This document shows, piece by piece, positions 47,035 through 56,193 of a stretch of 64,000 bases of DNA. Origin of the DNA: Nostoc sp. CHAB 5824 (GTDB lineage: Bacteria > Cyanobacteriota > Cyanobacteriia > Cyanobacteriales > Nostocaceae). The notes beneath the pieces were generated by a model, which was not told where the DNA came from, made no database searches, and worked only from the letters and a program-made list of their open reading frames with translations. The stretch is from NCBI RefSeq assembly GCF_020829665.1, contig NZ_JAIVFT010000001.1, forward strand, positions 561,435-625,434, in the 5' to 3' direction. Within the stretch, counting starts at the first letter, position 1; every line of letters starts with the position of its first letter. Both the position numbers and the translations under genes were made by a program.

Positions 47035-47106
47035 TACGGTGTACACACATCTGTGTACAAAATAGATCCTCCTAAATCCTCCTTAAAAAGGAGGACTTTG
47101 AGAGGT
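47035..47106. mobile_element. Truncated, inverted copy of the TACGGTGTACACACA element
   Basis: Starts with TACGGTGTACACACA and continues with the inner CCTCCTTAAAAAGGAGG hairpin and ACTTTGAGAG, then homology ends. No right end was found. Confidence 0.65.
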
Positions 47107-47256
47107 CAGAATTGTACCTTACGCTTGTCGATAACCGCTATAATATTTTTATTCTTAGTAACTGTACCCCATAAGAGCAGGAAGTGCTGTATAGTTTGTC
47201 TGACTGACGTTAAATTAAAATTTTTTCTTGTATTTTGATTTTGAATTGTAATTACC

Positions 47257-47808
47257 TTAACTGTTAATAATCTGTTCCACCGCAATAGAAATATCTGGAA
47301 ATGCCAACGTTTGAATTGTTCCCGCAGTCAGTGTCAGTTTTGTAGCATACTCTCCGTCTAAGATTTCTCGAAACACCACTAGATGCAGCTTTTTGAGATT
47401 GACAACCCAATACTCTAAAATACCTGCTTCTGCGTAGATTTTGCTTTTTCTTTCTAAATCTTTTTCTAAACTGGAGTTAGCATACTCAATCAACCAGAAA
47501 ATATTTTCTGGATAGGGATGATGCTCTCGATACTCGCGTCCTAAACGTTGGACAATGGCAATATCTGGTTCTGGTTCCGAGTCGTTGGGTAAGGTGATAG
47601 GCTTGGCATGACGAATTTTGGCGCGTTCAGCCAATAACTTTGCTAGATACTCACCAGCTTCATCACTACAATAAGCATGGGGTTCCCCTTCCGGCGACAT
47701 TTCGACAATTTCTCCCTTAAGTAGTTCTACTTTGCGATCGCTCAAAATGCCAGCATCAATCATGCGGTGATATTCGTCAATCGTCCACTTAGCTACAATA
47801 ACAGTCAT
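47257..47808 (-). CDS. Uma2-family (DUF820) putative endonuclease-fold protein
   Basis: 183 residues. The PD-(D/E)XK-like core is visible as SEPEPDIAIV, then WLIEYANSSLEKDLERKS and YAEAGILEYWVVN. This family is greatly expanded in cyanobacteria, and its members often look mobile; biological activity is largely unproven. It stands alone and is flanked by repeats. Confidence 0.9.
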   Translation of the reverse strand: MTVIVAKWTIDEYHRMIDAGILSDRKVELLKGEIVEMSPEGEPHAYCSDEAGEYLAKLLAERAKIRHAKPITLPNDSEPEPDIAIVQRLGREYREHHPYPENIFWLIEYANSSLEKDLERKSKIYAEAGILEYWVVNLKKLHLVVFREILDGEYATKLTLTAGTIQTLAFPDISIAVEQIINS

Positions 47809-48020
47809 GACGATTGATTCCTCCCAATAATTCTTAATATTTTACCATCTTAAATGTACTTCAAAGGAAGCCGCTTGTGCCCCTGTAGCCAAGACTGACA
47901 ACCATTGCGGCTGTAGTTATTAGCAGAAAAGGTATTAATTTTTATTAAAGTTTAATACCTATATCTTCCGGTAGAAGGAAAACAATATTGTAATTTCTAA
48001 GCTAGTAATTAAATTTTCTG

Positions 48021-48308
48021 ATGGATGAAATTATGCTGAACATTATTGCTTGGATAATTCTAGGTTTGATTGCTGGAGCTATAGCCAAAGCTATTTATCC
48101 CGGTCGTCAGGGTGGTGGAATTGTTTCAACTATGGTTTTAGGTATTGTAGGTGCTGTGATCGGGGGAATTTTAGTTACTCTTTTAGAGACAGGAAGATTT
48201 CAATTAACTGCTGCAACCCTTAGTATACCTGGCGTAATTGTTGCTATTATTGGTGCAATGATTGCCATCTTTCTCTGGAACTTATTAGCTAATCGTGCCA
48301 GTTCTTAA
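48021..48308 (+). CDS. GlsB/YeaQ/YmgE-family stress membrane protein
   Basis: 95 residues with three Gly-rich membrane helices (IIAWIILGLIAGAIAKAIYP, GIVSTMVLGIVGAVIGGIL, VIVAIIGAMIAIFLWNLL), the standard layout of this transglycosylase-associated-protein family. ATG 48033 is an alternative start. It is the first of several stress-type genes in this region and is convergent with csbD-like 48484. Confidence 0.9.
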   Translation: MDEIMLNIIAWIILGLIAGAIAKAIYPGRQGGGIVSTMVLGIVGAVIGGILVTLLETGRFQLTAATLSIPGVIVAIIGAMIAIFLWNLLANRASS

Positions 48309-48391
48309 TTGAATCAAATTGCTAGAAAAATCATGGTAAGAAGCAATTTGTTAGTAATTCCTCGTTCAAATTGTACGCTAATAACACAAAA

Positions 48392-48418
48392 ACTCCACTT
48401 TATCAAACTTAGTGGAGT
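48392..48418 (-). terminator. Hairpin between GlsB-like and CsbD-like genes
   Basis: ACTCCACT (48392-48399) pairs with AGTGGAGT (48411-48418). On the minus strand the stem is followed by TTTTTG, fitting a terminator for the CsbD-like gene; it can also serve the plus-strand gene. Confidence 0.6.
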
Positions 48419-48483
48419 AATTAATCTTAGACGAACAGTAATGAATCATCGTTAGTATCGCTATTTGCGCTGCAAAAACTAAG

Positions 48484-48666
48484 TTAGTCTAAAGCTTTCT
48501 TAAGTTCGTCTTTAATGTTTTCTACAGTGTGAGTAACTTGAGCTTGGGCTTGCTTTGTTTGTCCTTCAGCTTTATCTTGTGGATTACCGGTTATTTCACC
48601 CACAACCTCTTGAATTTTCCCTTCAATATTTTTTGCAGTAGCTTCTACTCTTTTTTCGGCACTCAT
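48484..48666 (-). CDS. CsbD-family stress protein
   Basis: 60 residues (MSAEKRVEATAKNIEGKIQE, then GEITGNPQDKAEGQTKQAQA), a clear CsbD match: small, helical, charged. The family is induced by general stress, mechanism unknown. It is flanked by other stress-related genes. Confidence 0.92.
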   Translation of the reverse strand: MSAEKRVEATAKNIEGKIQEVVGEITGNPQDKAEGQTKQAQAQVTHTVENIKDELKKALD

Positions 48667-49058
48667 GGTTTTTATTTCCAGCTTATAGTTGATTAATCTA
48701 TTACATAAGCTAACAATAGTGTATTATTTTTGACTTCCATCAACCGATACAATAATTTTGTAGATTATGTATCTTAAGATAGATACAGGGTGCTACGGAA
48801 CACCCAACTTAAAAAATATGAAGAGATGAGGTTCGTTGACCACTGACGGTTAACTGTCAACTGTCAACTGTCAACACCAAAAGATGTGCAAGTTAAATGC
48901 GCGACAGCTTCTTATAAATTCGCAGTGTCCAGATCCCCGACTGCTTAAAGAAATCGGGGATCTAACTTTTCACGAATGATTTAGGATTGCTATATATGCA
49001 TCTTCCTAGAGGATTAATATAAGTTAAAGCAAATTTTCAACAAAAGGAAAGTAAAGGA
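48667..49058. repeat. Gap with TGTCAAC heptamers and the second 72-bp repeat
   Basis: 48850-48876 has about four CTGTCAA heptamers. 48923-48994 is copy 2 of the 72-bp hairpin repeat. AAAAGGAAAG ahead of 49059 is a likely ribosome binding site. Confidence 0.6.
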
Positions 49059-49946
49059 GTGGCAACAAAACGTCAAAAAAATATATGGAGGAGTGAGATT
49101 AATGACATCATTCGGGGTGCTTGTGGAGGATTTTTATTTGGCATACCCTTGCTGTACACAATGGAGGTTTGGTGGATTGGATCGCTGGCAAAACCACAAC
49201 TAATGATGATGGCGATCGCATTCATGTTTATTGTGGTTTACTTGCTCAATCAAACAGAAGGGTTTCGCAAACGCAGATATAGCTGGCTAACTCATCAAGC
49301 TGCAATGGATACCATAGAGGCGATCGCGATCGGACTAGCTTGCTCTGCGTTTGTGCTGCTACTATTGCGAGAATTAACGTTAGAAACTTCCCTAAAGGAA
49401 TCTTTAGGTAAAATCATCTTTGAAAGTGTGCCCTTTACTCTCGGTGTAGCATTAGCAAACCAGCTTTTGGGAGATACTAGAAACAGCAATGCAGAAGGAC
49501 AAGCAAGCGATCAGGTAAACAGCACAACCAAGAACAAAGGGGATGAGTTACAAGCCACCTTTGCCGATGTGGGTGGAACCCTAATTGGTGCAACCATAAT
49601 TGCATTTAACATCGCTCCAACAGATGAAATTCCGATGCTTGCAGCCGCAGCCTCGCCACCTTGGCAATTGGCAATGATCGCCACATCTTTGCTGATTTCT
49701 TATGGCATTGTATTTCAGGCAGGCTTTTCTGATCAACAAAAGCGAAGACAGCAAAAGGGAATTTTCCAACGACCACTAAGCGAAACGATTATGTCCTACC
49801 TAGTTTCACTCCTAGCAGCCGTTTTTATGCTGTGGTTTTTTCAAAAGTTAACTTTTGGCGACCCTTGGACAATGTGGTTAGATCACACTTTAATGCTGGG
49901 GTTACCTGCAACTATTGGCGGTGCAGCTGGCAGGTTAGCAATATGA
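49059..49946 (+). CDS. TIGR02587-type integral membrane protein
   Basis: 295 residues from GTG 49059. About seven to eight membrane helices, for example GGFLFGIPLLYTMEVWWIGS, IAIGLACSAFVLLLLRELTL and LPATIGGAAGRLAI at the end. It matches my memory of the TIGR02587 family, which is normally paired with a TIGR02588 gene, as here (ATGA overlap). The function is unknown. Confidence 0.82.
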   Translation: MATKRQKNIWRSEINDIIRGACGGFLFGIPLLYTMEVWWIGSLAKPQLMMMAIAFMFIVVYLLNQTEGFRKRRYSWLTHQAAMDTIEAIAIGLACSAFVLLLLRELTLETSLKESLGKIIFESVPFTLGVALANQLLGDTRNSNAEGQASDQVNSTTKNKGDELQATFADVGGTLIGATIIAFNIAPTDEIPMLAAAASPPWQLAMIATSLLISYGIVFQAGFSDQQKRRQQKGIFQRPLSETIMSYLVSLLAAVFMLWFFQKLTFGDPWTMWLDHTLMLGLPATIGGAAGRLAI

Positions 49947-50338
49947 CTAAAACAGAACAACCACCACGCTCTATTGCAGAGTGGGTAACATTTAGCGTTG
50001 CCTCACTTATCCTAGCAATCATTGTGAGTCTGGTGGGCTACACTTGGCTGAACGAAAAGAATCAACCTCCCATCCTTTCTGTCACCAAAAAACAAACAAT
50101 TCGGGAAATGAATGGGCAATTTTATGTTCCTTTTGAAGTTGTAAATAGTGGAGGAGACACAGCCGAGTCAGTTCAAATTATGGCTGAGTTACTAATTGAC
50201 GGTAAAGTTACAGAAACAGGAGAGCAACAGATCGACTTTTTATCTAACGGAGAAACTGAAGAAGGCGCATTTATATTTAGCCAGAACCCGCGCCAAGGGC
50301 AGTTAAATTTGCGTGTTAGTAGCTATAAATTGCCTTAA
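49943..50338 (+). CDS. TIGR02588-type single-pass protein
   Basis: 131 residues from ATG 49943, overlapping the previous stop by four bases (ATGA), so translationally coupled. One membrane helix (about 14-36) is followed by an extracytoplasmic Ig-like beta domain (VPFEVVNSGGDTAESVQIMA; IDFLSNGETEEGAFIFSQNP). A longer frame running from 49832 would overlap the upstream gene heavily and is rejected. It is likely the binding partner of the TIGR02587 protein. Confidence 0.85.
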   Translation: MTKTEQPPRSIAEWVTFSVASLILAIIVSLVGYTWLNEKNQPPILSVTKKQTIREMNGQFYVPFEVVNSGGDTAESVQIMAELLIDGKVTETGEQQIDFLSNGETEEGAFIFSQNPRQGQLNLRVSSYKLP

Positions 50339-50358
50339 TGAAGATTTAAAACCGCAGA

Positions 50359-50460
50359 TATAGCGGTTCCCACTCAGATGCGGTACAATATTATATCGCA
50401 AGCTGTAGGGAACATGCCGTGCCCCTACGGGTGTACCTCACGTAAACGAGAACCGCTATA
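50359..50460. mobile_element. MITE-like element, family TATAGCGGTTC (copy 2, inverted)
   Basis: 102 bases bounded by TATAGCGGTTCCCAC and GAGAACCGCTATA, the reverse orientation of 31154-31258. It covers much of the 50339-50658 gap, which shows no gene. Confidence 0.75.
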
Positions 50461-50658
50461 TAGCAATTCTCACGGGTAAAGACACGACAATGTCCATACG
50501 TGTCAACTTAAGCCAAACCCTTTTAAAATCTCGTTAAGAGCCGCTATAAACGCAAACTAACACAACTGCTTGTAAGGTGGGCAATTCGCCCTTAACTAAA
50601 GAAAGTTTGACAGGATTACCCACCTTATAAAATTGGATTATTTATTTTTTGGAAATCC

Positions 50659-51426
50659 TTAAGCTTTAACCTTAGCTTTTGACCAAACACCGTTTTCATC
50701 TTCATCATATTGCTGATGAACAGACTCCCAAGCAGCTTGTTCAGCAGTGAACTCGTCATTTTTCTCATTGAACACAGTGTTATAGCGCTCAATGAATGTG
50801 CGTTGAGCTTCATCAGAAAGATGAGCGCGAACTTCAGGAGACAAGTCTTGTGGGCTGTTGCACTGTCCAGGACAAGGACGAGCAAAAGTTTTTTCAATTG
50901 TGTGAATTTCTTCGCCACCAACACTTTCGAGCAGCAATTGAAATTCGCCAGTGCGATCGCTCGGTACTTCTGCCATCACTAAAAACTCGCCAGCTTGTAA
51001 GCGGGTTTGGTAAATAGCCGCTTTATCTTCTGGCATCCCCAAAGTAGTTAGAACCGATACTAGACCAGCACCTGCACTACCTGCGATCGCTCCACTAGCA
51101 GCCCCCAACAGCACTGCACCAATAGGCCCTGCTGCCACGATTGGGCCAACGAAGGGAATAAACAGTACACCTACACCCGTAAGTAAACTGAGAAAAGAAC
51201 CAAACAAGGAACCAAAAACTGCCCCTGTTCTCAAACCTCCCAGAATCACATCTTTTTTACTAATAAAGCCAGCAATTCTAGTTTCGGACTGGAAATTTCT
51301 ACCCATGACCGAAATATGATCTCTAGGTACACCCCTGTCTAATAACCGCCGAATCACATCATCAATTTGCTTCTGTTCTTTAAATACAGCAGAGATAGTA
51401 CGTTCTGCTTTATATACTTCTGGCAC
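50659..51426 (-). CDS. Fusion of 17M-like stress domain, glycine-zipper membrane part and ChaB domain
   Basis: 255 residues. Residues 1-60 resemble the general stress 17M-type alpha/beta domain ([20 protein letters not shown]). Residues 75-150 are Gly/Ala-rich hydrophobic helices ([20 protein letters not shown]), probably membrane-inserting. The C-terminal part (about 195-255) has the ChaB pattern [20 protein letters not shown], ending in [14 protein letters not shown]. It is probably a stress protein in the cluster with dps and csbD. Confidence 0.82.
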   Translation of the reverse strand: MPEVYKAERTISAVFKEQKQIDDVIRRLLDRGVPRDHISVMGRNFQSETRIAGFISKKDVILGGLRTGAVFGSLFGSFLSLLTGVGVLFIPFVGPIVAAGPIGAVLLGAASGAIAGSAGAGLVSVLTTLGMPEDKAAIYQTRLQAGEFLVMAEVPSDRTGEFQLLLESVGGEEIHTIEKTFARPCPGQCNSPQDLSPEVRAHLSDEAQRTFIERYNTVFNEKNDEFTAEQAAWESVHQQYDEDENGVWSKAKVKA

Positions 51427-51503
51427 TTAAATACTCCTTGTATTATGTTGTTTTTGCAATGAATATGGTGAATAGGTAGATGCAGAGAAATTAATTCTCT
51501 TAC

Positions 51504-51540
51504 ACCAGTTGAGGGAGGAATCAATCCTCCCTCAACTGGT
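51504..51540. terminator. 16-bp perfect hairpin after dps
   Basis: ACCAGTTGAGGGAGGA (51504-51519) is exactly inverted at 51525-51540 with a 5-base loop. There is no strong T run. It separates dps from the ChaB-fusion gene and could be a terminator or an mRNA-stability element. Confidence 0.65.
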
Positions 51541-51576
51541 TTGACACACAACCATTTTCAACTTAGACGTGATGAG

Positions 51577-52116
51577 CTACACACCTACAGGAGTCTTAGC
51601 CCCTTCTGCTGGCTGTCTACCATCTGGTCCAAGTGCTTCGCCTTCAATGAATGAACGCAGCATCCAAGCCATTTCCTCATGCTGTTCCATCAGTCCAGTC
51701 AGAAAGTCAGCAGTTCCCTGATCGTGGAACTGGTCACCAGACTGATCTACATGGTCTCTTAAGTTCCGAATAACTTGCTCATGATCATTCACTAGATTAG
51801 ATACCATCCCCGTTGCTGTGGGAACATTACCAGCATGTTCCTTGAGGGTAGCAATCTTGAGAAATCCTTCCAATGTGCCAACTGGATAACCGCCCAAAGC
51901 ACGAATCCGTTCTGCCAAAGCATCAATATTTAGAGTCAGCGTTTGGTAGTGTTCTTCCCAGAGCTGGTGCAAAGAGCGGAACTGAGGGCCAACGACATCC
52001 CAGTGATACTTTTTGGTTTTCACCAACAGTAGATAGGCATCTGCCAAATCTTGATTTAACAGATTAATTACACCTTGACGCTGTTCTTCAGTCAAACCAA
52101 TGTTTATCGCACGCAT
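51577..52116 (-). CDS. Dps-family DNA-protection ferritin
   Basis: 179 residues from ATG 52116 (MRAINIGLTEEQRQGVINLL). The four-helix ferritin core has the ferroxidase motif KKYHWDVVGPQFRSLHQLWE ending in EEHYQ. A short C-terminal tail (GRQPAEGAKTPVGV) may be flexible. It oxidises and stores iron and shields DNA under oxidative or starvation stress. GGATGG lies just upstream of the start. Confidence 0.93.
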   Translation of the reverse strand: MRAINIGLTEEQRQGVINLLNQDLADAYLLLVKTKKYHWDVVGPQFRSLHQLWEEHYQTLTLNIDALAERIRALGGYPVGTLEGFLKIATLKEHAGNVPTATGMVSNLVNDHEQVIRNLRDHVDQSGDQFHDQGTADFLTGLMEQHEEMAWMLRSFIEGEALGPDGRQPAEGAKTPVGV

Positions 52117-52504
52117 TGTTTTTCCATCCCTAAGCAAACTTATTTACTAACTTCCCAAATTTTAGACAGATTCCACATCAACCAAAGGAAATATTATAAG
52201 CTTAAATCAATCACCACATTCATAATTATGCCTATGTCTTAATAGGTAGTCTGAAGCCATAATTTAGTAATTAGAGGACTTTGTTGTTTTTTAAGCTCCA
52301 GAAATAAAAACATTAAATATAATAGTTAATCAAAACATCTGTAATTAAAACTATATAAACGCAATTTTCTCAAAAATGCTTAGGGTTAACATAGTTTTAT
52401 ACTTCATTGAATTTGCTAGCTTAACATTACTAATTAGTAATGGGTCACTGCTTTTACGCAATCACCCATTACTACCGAAGAAATTACCAGAACTATTAAT
52501 CTAG
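52117..52504. other. AT-rich gap with one terminator-like hairpin
   Basis: 52435-52445 (TAGTAATGGGT) is exactly inverted at 52464-52474, a likely terminator for the minus-strand gene ending at 52505. Nothing else was recognised. Confidence 0.55.
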
Positions 52505-52861
52505 TTACTTCCCTGTAACTTTTTCCAACGCATTCTTTATATTTTCTTCCACTGAGGTTGCACTCTGGGAATTTTCTGGACGCTTCTGCTTGTCAATATC
52601 GGCAGCTCCCTGAACCTCATTTAATCCTTCGTTTGTCTCTTTTTGAGTCTTTTTCAATCCGATTGGTGGTGCTTTACCGGCTTCGTCAGTTTTGCGCTGA
52701 ATGTCAAGCAGTTGTGTAGTAGCTTCGGTAGGATCGCTTTGGTAGCTGTCGATCGCAAAAGCAGGAAAAGCATTAGATAATAATACTAAGGCGCAAGTAA
52801 AAGCCACAACTAGAAAACGTACTGGGCTTAAGATAGATAAAACAGAAGCAATAATTTTCAT
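52505..52861 (-). CDS. Low-temperature-induced-type secreted protein
   Basis: 118 residues. A signal peptide (about 1-36) with cleavage near AFA precedes a small charged helical domain (NEGLNEVQGAADIDKQKRPE, then EENIKNALEKVTG). The pattern matches the cyanobacterial Lti/lipoprotein-like family as I remember it. It is probably periplasmic or thylakoid-lumenal. It is part of the stress-gene run. Confidence 0.75.
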   Translation of the reverse strand: MKIIASVLSILSPVRFLVVAFTCALVLLSNAFPAFAIDSYQSDPTEATTQLLDIQRKTDEAGKAPPIGLKKTQKETNEGLNEVQGAADIDKQKRPENSQSATSVEENIKNALEKVTGK

Positions 52862-53033
52862 TTGAAATCCTCGATAACAGCTTTAACAACGCAGAACTTT
52901 GACTGAAAGAGCAGAAGCTTATACTTTATTTGGTAAACTTGAGCAATAATAAAAATAGCAAGCTATGCTTCAATCTCAAAGTTCTTTAGAAACGAACCTT
53001 GCGAAGAAATTGTCTTTGGATTTTTGCCTTAAA

Positions 53034-53285
53034 TTAGTAAGGGATAATAAGCAAATACCACCTTAAATCTTTAGCAAAATCATTACGTTTTTGATTGACA
53101 TTATTTCTCTCAAGGTTCCCTGTTTCTACTTGTACTTTGAAAATGCTAACGCCCGCATCAATCTCTAGAATGAAATTTTCTATATCTATAGTTACAATAA
53201 AATCAGTCTCTAGGTATATCGACTTAATATAGTTTTGGCAGGTTAATGTCCTACTATTATGTTCACTTAGCTTGACTTTTTGCAA
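53034..53285 (-). CDS. Doubtful small ORF
   Basis: 83 codons with only a TTG start. The sequence (DFIVTIDIENFILEIDAGVS) is beta-like and could be a fragment of a longer lost protein. There is no ribosome binding site, family or partner. Confidence 0.25.
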   Translation of the reverse strand: MQKVKLSEHNSRTLTCQNYIKSIYLETDFIVTIDIENFILEIDAGVSIFKVQVETGNLERNNVNQKRNDFAKDLRWYLLIIPY

Positions 53286-53390
53286 TCAAAGGACTTTAAG
53301 GACTATGCGCCTTAACCGAACCGTATTGCGAGCACAAGAGCAAACAGAAGATTCTACCCCTCTGCTAATAGTCCCCATTAGCAATTTTCT

Positions 53391-54491
53391 TTAAACTTGA
53401 TAAGTCTGTTTTATTACCTCTTCTATTGAACTTAGGCGATGAAACATTTCTATTAATTCATGGGATCTTGTTTTTCGTTTTGCTAACAGTATTTTTAACG
53501 GCGTTAAATAATGAACATCGGGATCATCTTCCAAAGCAACTTCGGCTGCTTGCAAGACTTTTGTCGCATTGCCAAAAATGTCCTCGTTGTCAAACCCTTC
53601 TTTTGCAGAAAGTTGGTGTAATGCTGTATCGGGTACAGTTGCTCTCCCCAGCAAGGTTTTATCTAATACCAGACCTTTCAATAATGTCAGTAAAGCCGCA
53701 TAGATAGAAAAATCATCACAACTATCACAAGCCTTAAATTCAATGCGTCCCACTTCAGCAGGAATGCGGGCAATTTTTGTCAAGGAAGGTATGCTATCAA
53801 TCAGTTGTTCTTGTTTTTGAACAAAAACCAGGGCTGCTGGTCTTTTTCCAGTTCTGATAAACGTTCGTACCGATAGCCCACCCCATAAACCTCCCTTATA
53901 AAAAGGGGAACTATAACTAAAAGGGACGATATAGGGACTGTAATAAGTAAACTTTCTACCTATATCAATCACACGTTCAATCGAAAAATCTGCCACTGAA
54001 ATATTTAAATCTGGGCCATAAGTAAGCATGGGAATATGAGCAGTTTGTTTTTCAGGGGAAGCTTGTCTTCGTCTTATTTCATAATCATTTAATGAAGGTT
54101 GAGGCTCAAAAACAGTGTTGTAAGGATTAAAACTGGTTAAACTTGGTGAGAAACCGAAGTCAGCAGCAACCTCGCGTAGCAGGTGAAAACTTTCTGATAA
54201 TTCGGTAATAACAGTTTCGATATTAGAGTGTATAGTTGTTCTAATTTCAATGCCTTTGGGTAGACAGTCAATTGGCTTGTCAGAATCTGTAAATCTTTCA
54301 AATCCCTCAATGTACCATCTTTTCTGTTTGATACCAGCGTCCCCGACGCGCAGTTGAGGATAATCGCTAGGGTATGTGGGTAGCCTTTCAATAATTTGAT
54401 TGAAATCAGCAAATTTTGTGTGGGAATAATCAGCAAACTTTCCTTCATTGTTTAGGAAAGCGACTTCATGCTCAATGCCAAATAAAAACAT
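53391..54491 (-). CDS. Glutamate-cysteine-ligase-like (GCS2-type) carboxylate-amine ligase
   Basis: 366 residues. The N-terminal GIEHEVAFL matches the nucleotide/metal-binding start of the GCS2 superfamily, and ECR-like elements follow (KGIEIRTTIHSN, GRIEFKACDSCDDF). It probably ligates an amino acid or amine using ATP; the substrate is not evident and need not be gamma-glutamylcysteine. Around residue 195-210 the segment SPFYKGGLWGGLSVRTF is encoded next to an AAAAAGGGG tract resembling local repeats. It stands alone. Confidence 0.75.
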   Translation of the reverse strand: MFLFGIEHEVAFLNNEGKFADYSHTKFADFNQIIERLPTYPSDYPQLRVGDAGIKQKRWYIEGFERFTDSDKPIDCLPKGIEIRTTIHSNIETVITELSESFHLLREVAADFGFSPSLTSFNPYNTVFEPQPSLNDYEIRRRQASPEKQTAHIPMLTYGPDLNISVADFSIERVIDIGRKFTYYSPYIVPFSYSSPFYKGGLWGGLSVRTFIRTGKRPAALVFVQKQEQLIDSIPSLTKIARIPAEVGRIEFKACDSCDDFSIYAALLTLLKGLVLDKTLLGRATVPDTALHQLSAKEGFDNEDIFGNATKVLQAAEVALEDDPDVHYLTPLKILLAKRKTRSHELIEMFHRLSSIEEVIKQTYQV

Positions 54492-55059
54492 TATGTATAC
54501 CTTTATTGTTTATTAAAGTTCGTGCATACCCAGTTATGGAGAATAGTTTTTCGTAAACAACAGCCTATCTAAAAAGATTTTGCAGTATTAAGTTAAGCAA
54601 ATTCATAAGTGATGCCTACGGCAACCCGAAGCGGGAACGCTGCAATAATCTCAAATGATTTCGAGTCTACTATAATTGGATCTGCTGCCTAAAACTTACA
54701 AGCTCTAGCCCAGAGAGGAATTAATAGTGTTTCTTGAATGACACCGAGGTGAACTTTGGTTTTATTTATAAATACCTCCACAACACAGATTAAATCTTCC
54801 TTTTCAGTTTAAGTAGAAAAGATTTTTAAGATTACTCTCAAATGGATTTTACCCCAAGACCGACTATTGCGATTTGAAAACTTCTCTGGCTTATTTCTTG
54901 AGGTGGCGATGCCTACGACTGGCTATGACGCTCGCGGACTCGCTACCGCTACGCTATCGGCGTCGCTCTTTCTTGATTATTCTGTGCTGCCCCACTATCT
55001 TCATAGTCACTGGGTAGGGTAGCTTAGTAGTGACTGAGGAAAGCTTGAGACGTGAGTTT
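54492..55059. other. Gap with dispersed repeats
   Basis: 54610-54645 (GATGCCTACGGCAACCCGAAG) and 54905-54970 (GACGCTCGCGGACTCGCTAC, then GCTATCGGCGTCGCTC) belong to the common cyanobacterial dispersed repeats. No gene was seen. Confidence 0.45.
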
Positions 55060-55737
55060 ATGACAAGTACCGTTCAATCCCCCTACAGCAGCGAACAGAT
55101 TGCCGCTTGGTTGCGTGGGCTGCTCACCATTGCTTGGGCAGATGGTAATTTTGATGCCCAAGAACAGGAATTAATTGCTAGCATCACCAAAGATGAATTA
55201 GCTCCTAAGATTCAATGCGACTCACTAGAGGTAATTACGCCAGAAGAATTAGCCGCAGTGTTGGGTAAAGGTACACCAGCAGCAGAAAATTTCTTAAGGA
55301 CTGCAATAATGGTAGCGATCGCAGATGGTACTTATTCTCCCAGCGAAGATGAGGTTCTGCAACAGTTCTGCCAAGCCTTGGAACAGCCAGAGAAGTTATT
55401 AGAAGCCCTTCGCCACACCCTAGAACACCCACAGCAAGTTACCTCCACTATCCCCAGCCCTGGACTTACAAAGCGTCAAATTGATGCACTACACCCCCTG
55501 CGTCACTGGCTCGATGGGCTAGATATCCAAGACCCAAGAGTAGCCCGCTTTTTGTGTAAAATGATTCCCTCTCAATGTCCCTTTGAGCGGGATGTCACCC
55601 TATTTGGACGCAAGATTGTCCACATCCCGCCGATGTGTAAAATTAACCCGTTGTATGAGCAACTGGTGGGCTTACGTTTCCGCGCCCTCTCTTATCTGGC
55701 AGATAAATGCGGTGAAGATGTTTCACCATATATTTAG
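55060..55737 (+). CDS. TerB-like domain fused to Mo-dependent nitrogenase C-terminal domain
   Basis: 225 residues from ATG 55060; GTG 55030 would add ten. The first half (about 10-115) is TerB-like with two DG-type repeats (AWADGNFDAQEQELIASITK; VAIADGTYSPSEDEVLQQF). The second half (about 130-215) reads as the Mo-nitrogenase C-terminus family (HPLRHWLDGLDIQDPRVARF; CQCPFERD-like, CPFERDVTLFG; PPMCKINPLYEQL). Despite the name, this domain is a separate small cyanobacterial protein and not nitrogenase. The function is unknown. Confidence 0.87.
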   Translation: MTSTVQSPYSSEQIAAWLRGLLTIAWADGNFDAQEQELIASITKDELAPKIQCDSLEVITPEELAAVLGKGTPAAENFLRTAIMVAIADGTYSPSEDEVLQQFCQALEQPEKLLEALRHTLEHPQQVTSTIPSPGLTKRQIDALHPLRHWLDGLDIQDPRVARFLCKMIPSQCPFERDVTLFGRKIVHIPPMCKINPLYEQLVGLRFRALSYLADKCGEDVSPYI

Positions 55738-55777
55738 TCATTAGTCTTTAGTCATTAGTCATTAGTTAAGAAGGATA

Positions 55778-56149
55778 ATGTCAAGTAGGAGGTTTCAAGA
55801 ATTACGGGTTTATCAACTGACAGAACGATTAGCTGACGACATCTGGAAAATTGTTAATGGATGCGAGTCATTGCCACAAGATACAGTAGGTAAACAGATT
55901 GTCCGTTCAGCCGATAGTATTGGTGCCAACATAGCAGAAGGAGTAGGACGAGGGAGTTATCAAGACAATCGACGATTTATCAGAATAGCAAGAGGATCTT
56001 TGTATGAAACTCAACACTGGCTAAGACGAGCGTATAGCCGTAATCTGTTAACAGATCAACAAGTAGATGCACTCAAGCTAATCATTAATGACCTAGCACC
56101 TCAATTAAACGCCTACCTAAAATCAATTGGCAATGTTCCAGATGACTAA
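55778..56149 (+). CDS. Four-helix bundle protein (S23/IVP-like family)
   Basis: 123 residues. The pattern LRVYQLTERLADDIWKIV, RSADSIGANIAEGVGRGSYQ and ARGSLYETQHWLRRAY is the TIGR02436 family, named for proteins encoded in 23S rRNA intervening sequences but here free-standing. It forms a pentameric four-helix bundle in known structures; the role is unknown. The gene is bracketed on both sides by TTAGTCA-type heptamer tracts. Confidence 0.9.
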   Translation: MSSRRFQELRVYQLTERLADDIWKIVNGCESLPQDTVGKQIVRSADSIGANIAEGVGRGSYQDNRRFIRIARGSLYETQHWLRRAYSRNLLTDQQVDALKLIINDLAPQLNAYLKSIGNVPDD

Positions 56150-56186
56150 TGACTAATGACCAATGACCAATGACTAATGACTAATA
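56140..56186. repeat. GACTAATGACCAATGA heptamer tract
   Basis: About six tandem heptamers between the four-helix-bundle gene and obgE, overlapping the end of the former. Confidence 0.8.
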
Positions 56187-56193
56187 ACTAACT

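Noticed and set aside
49832-50338. 168-codon version of the TIGR02588-type gene
   Set aside because: It would overlap the upstream membrane gene by 115 bases; ATG 49943 with the ATGA overlap is the natural start.
55060-55737. Nitrogenase structural gene
   Set aside because: Only the small family called Mo-nitrogenase C-terminus matches; there are no NifD/NifK cofactor-binding features.
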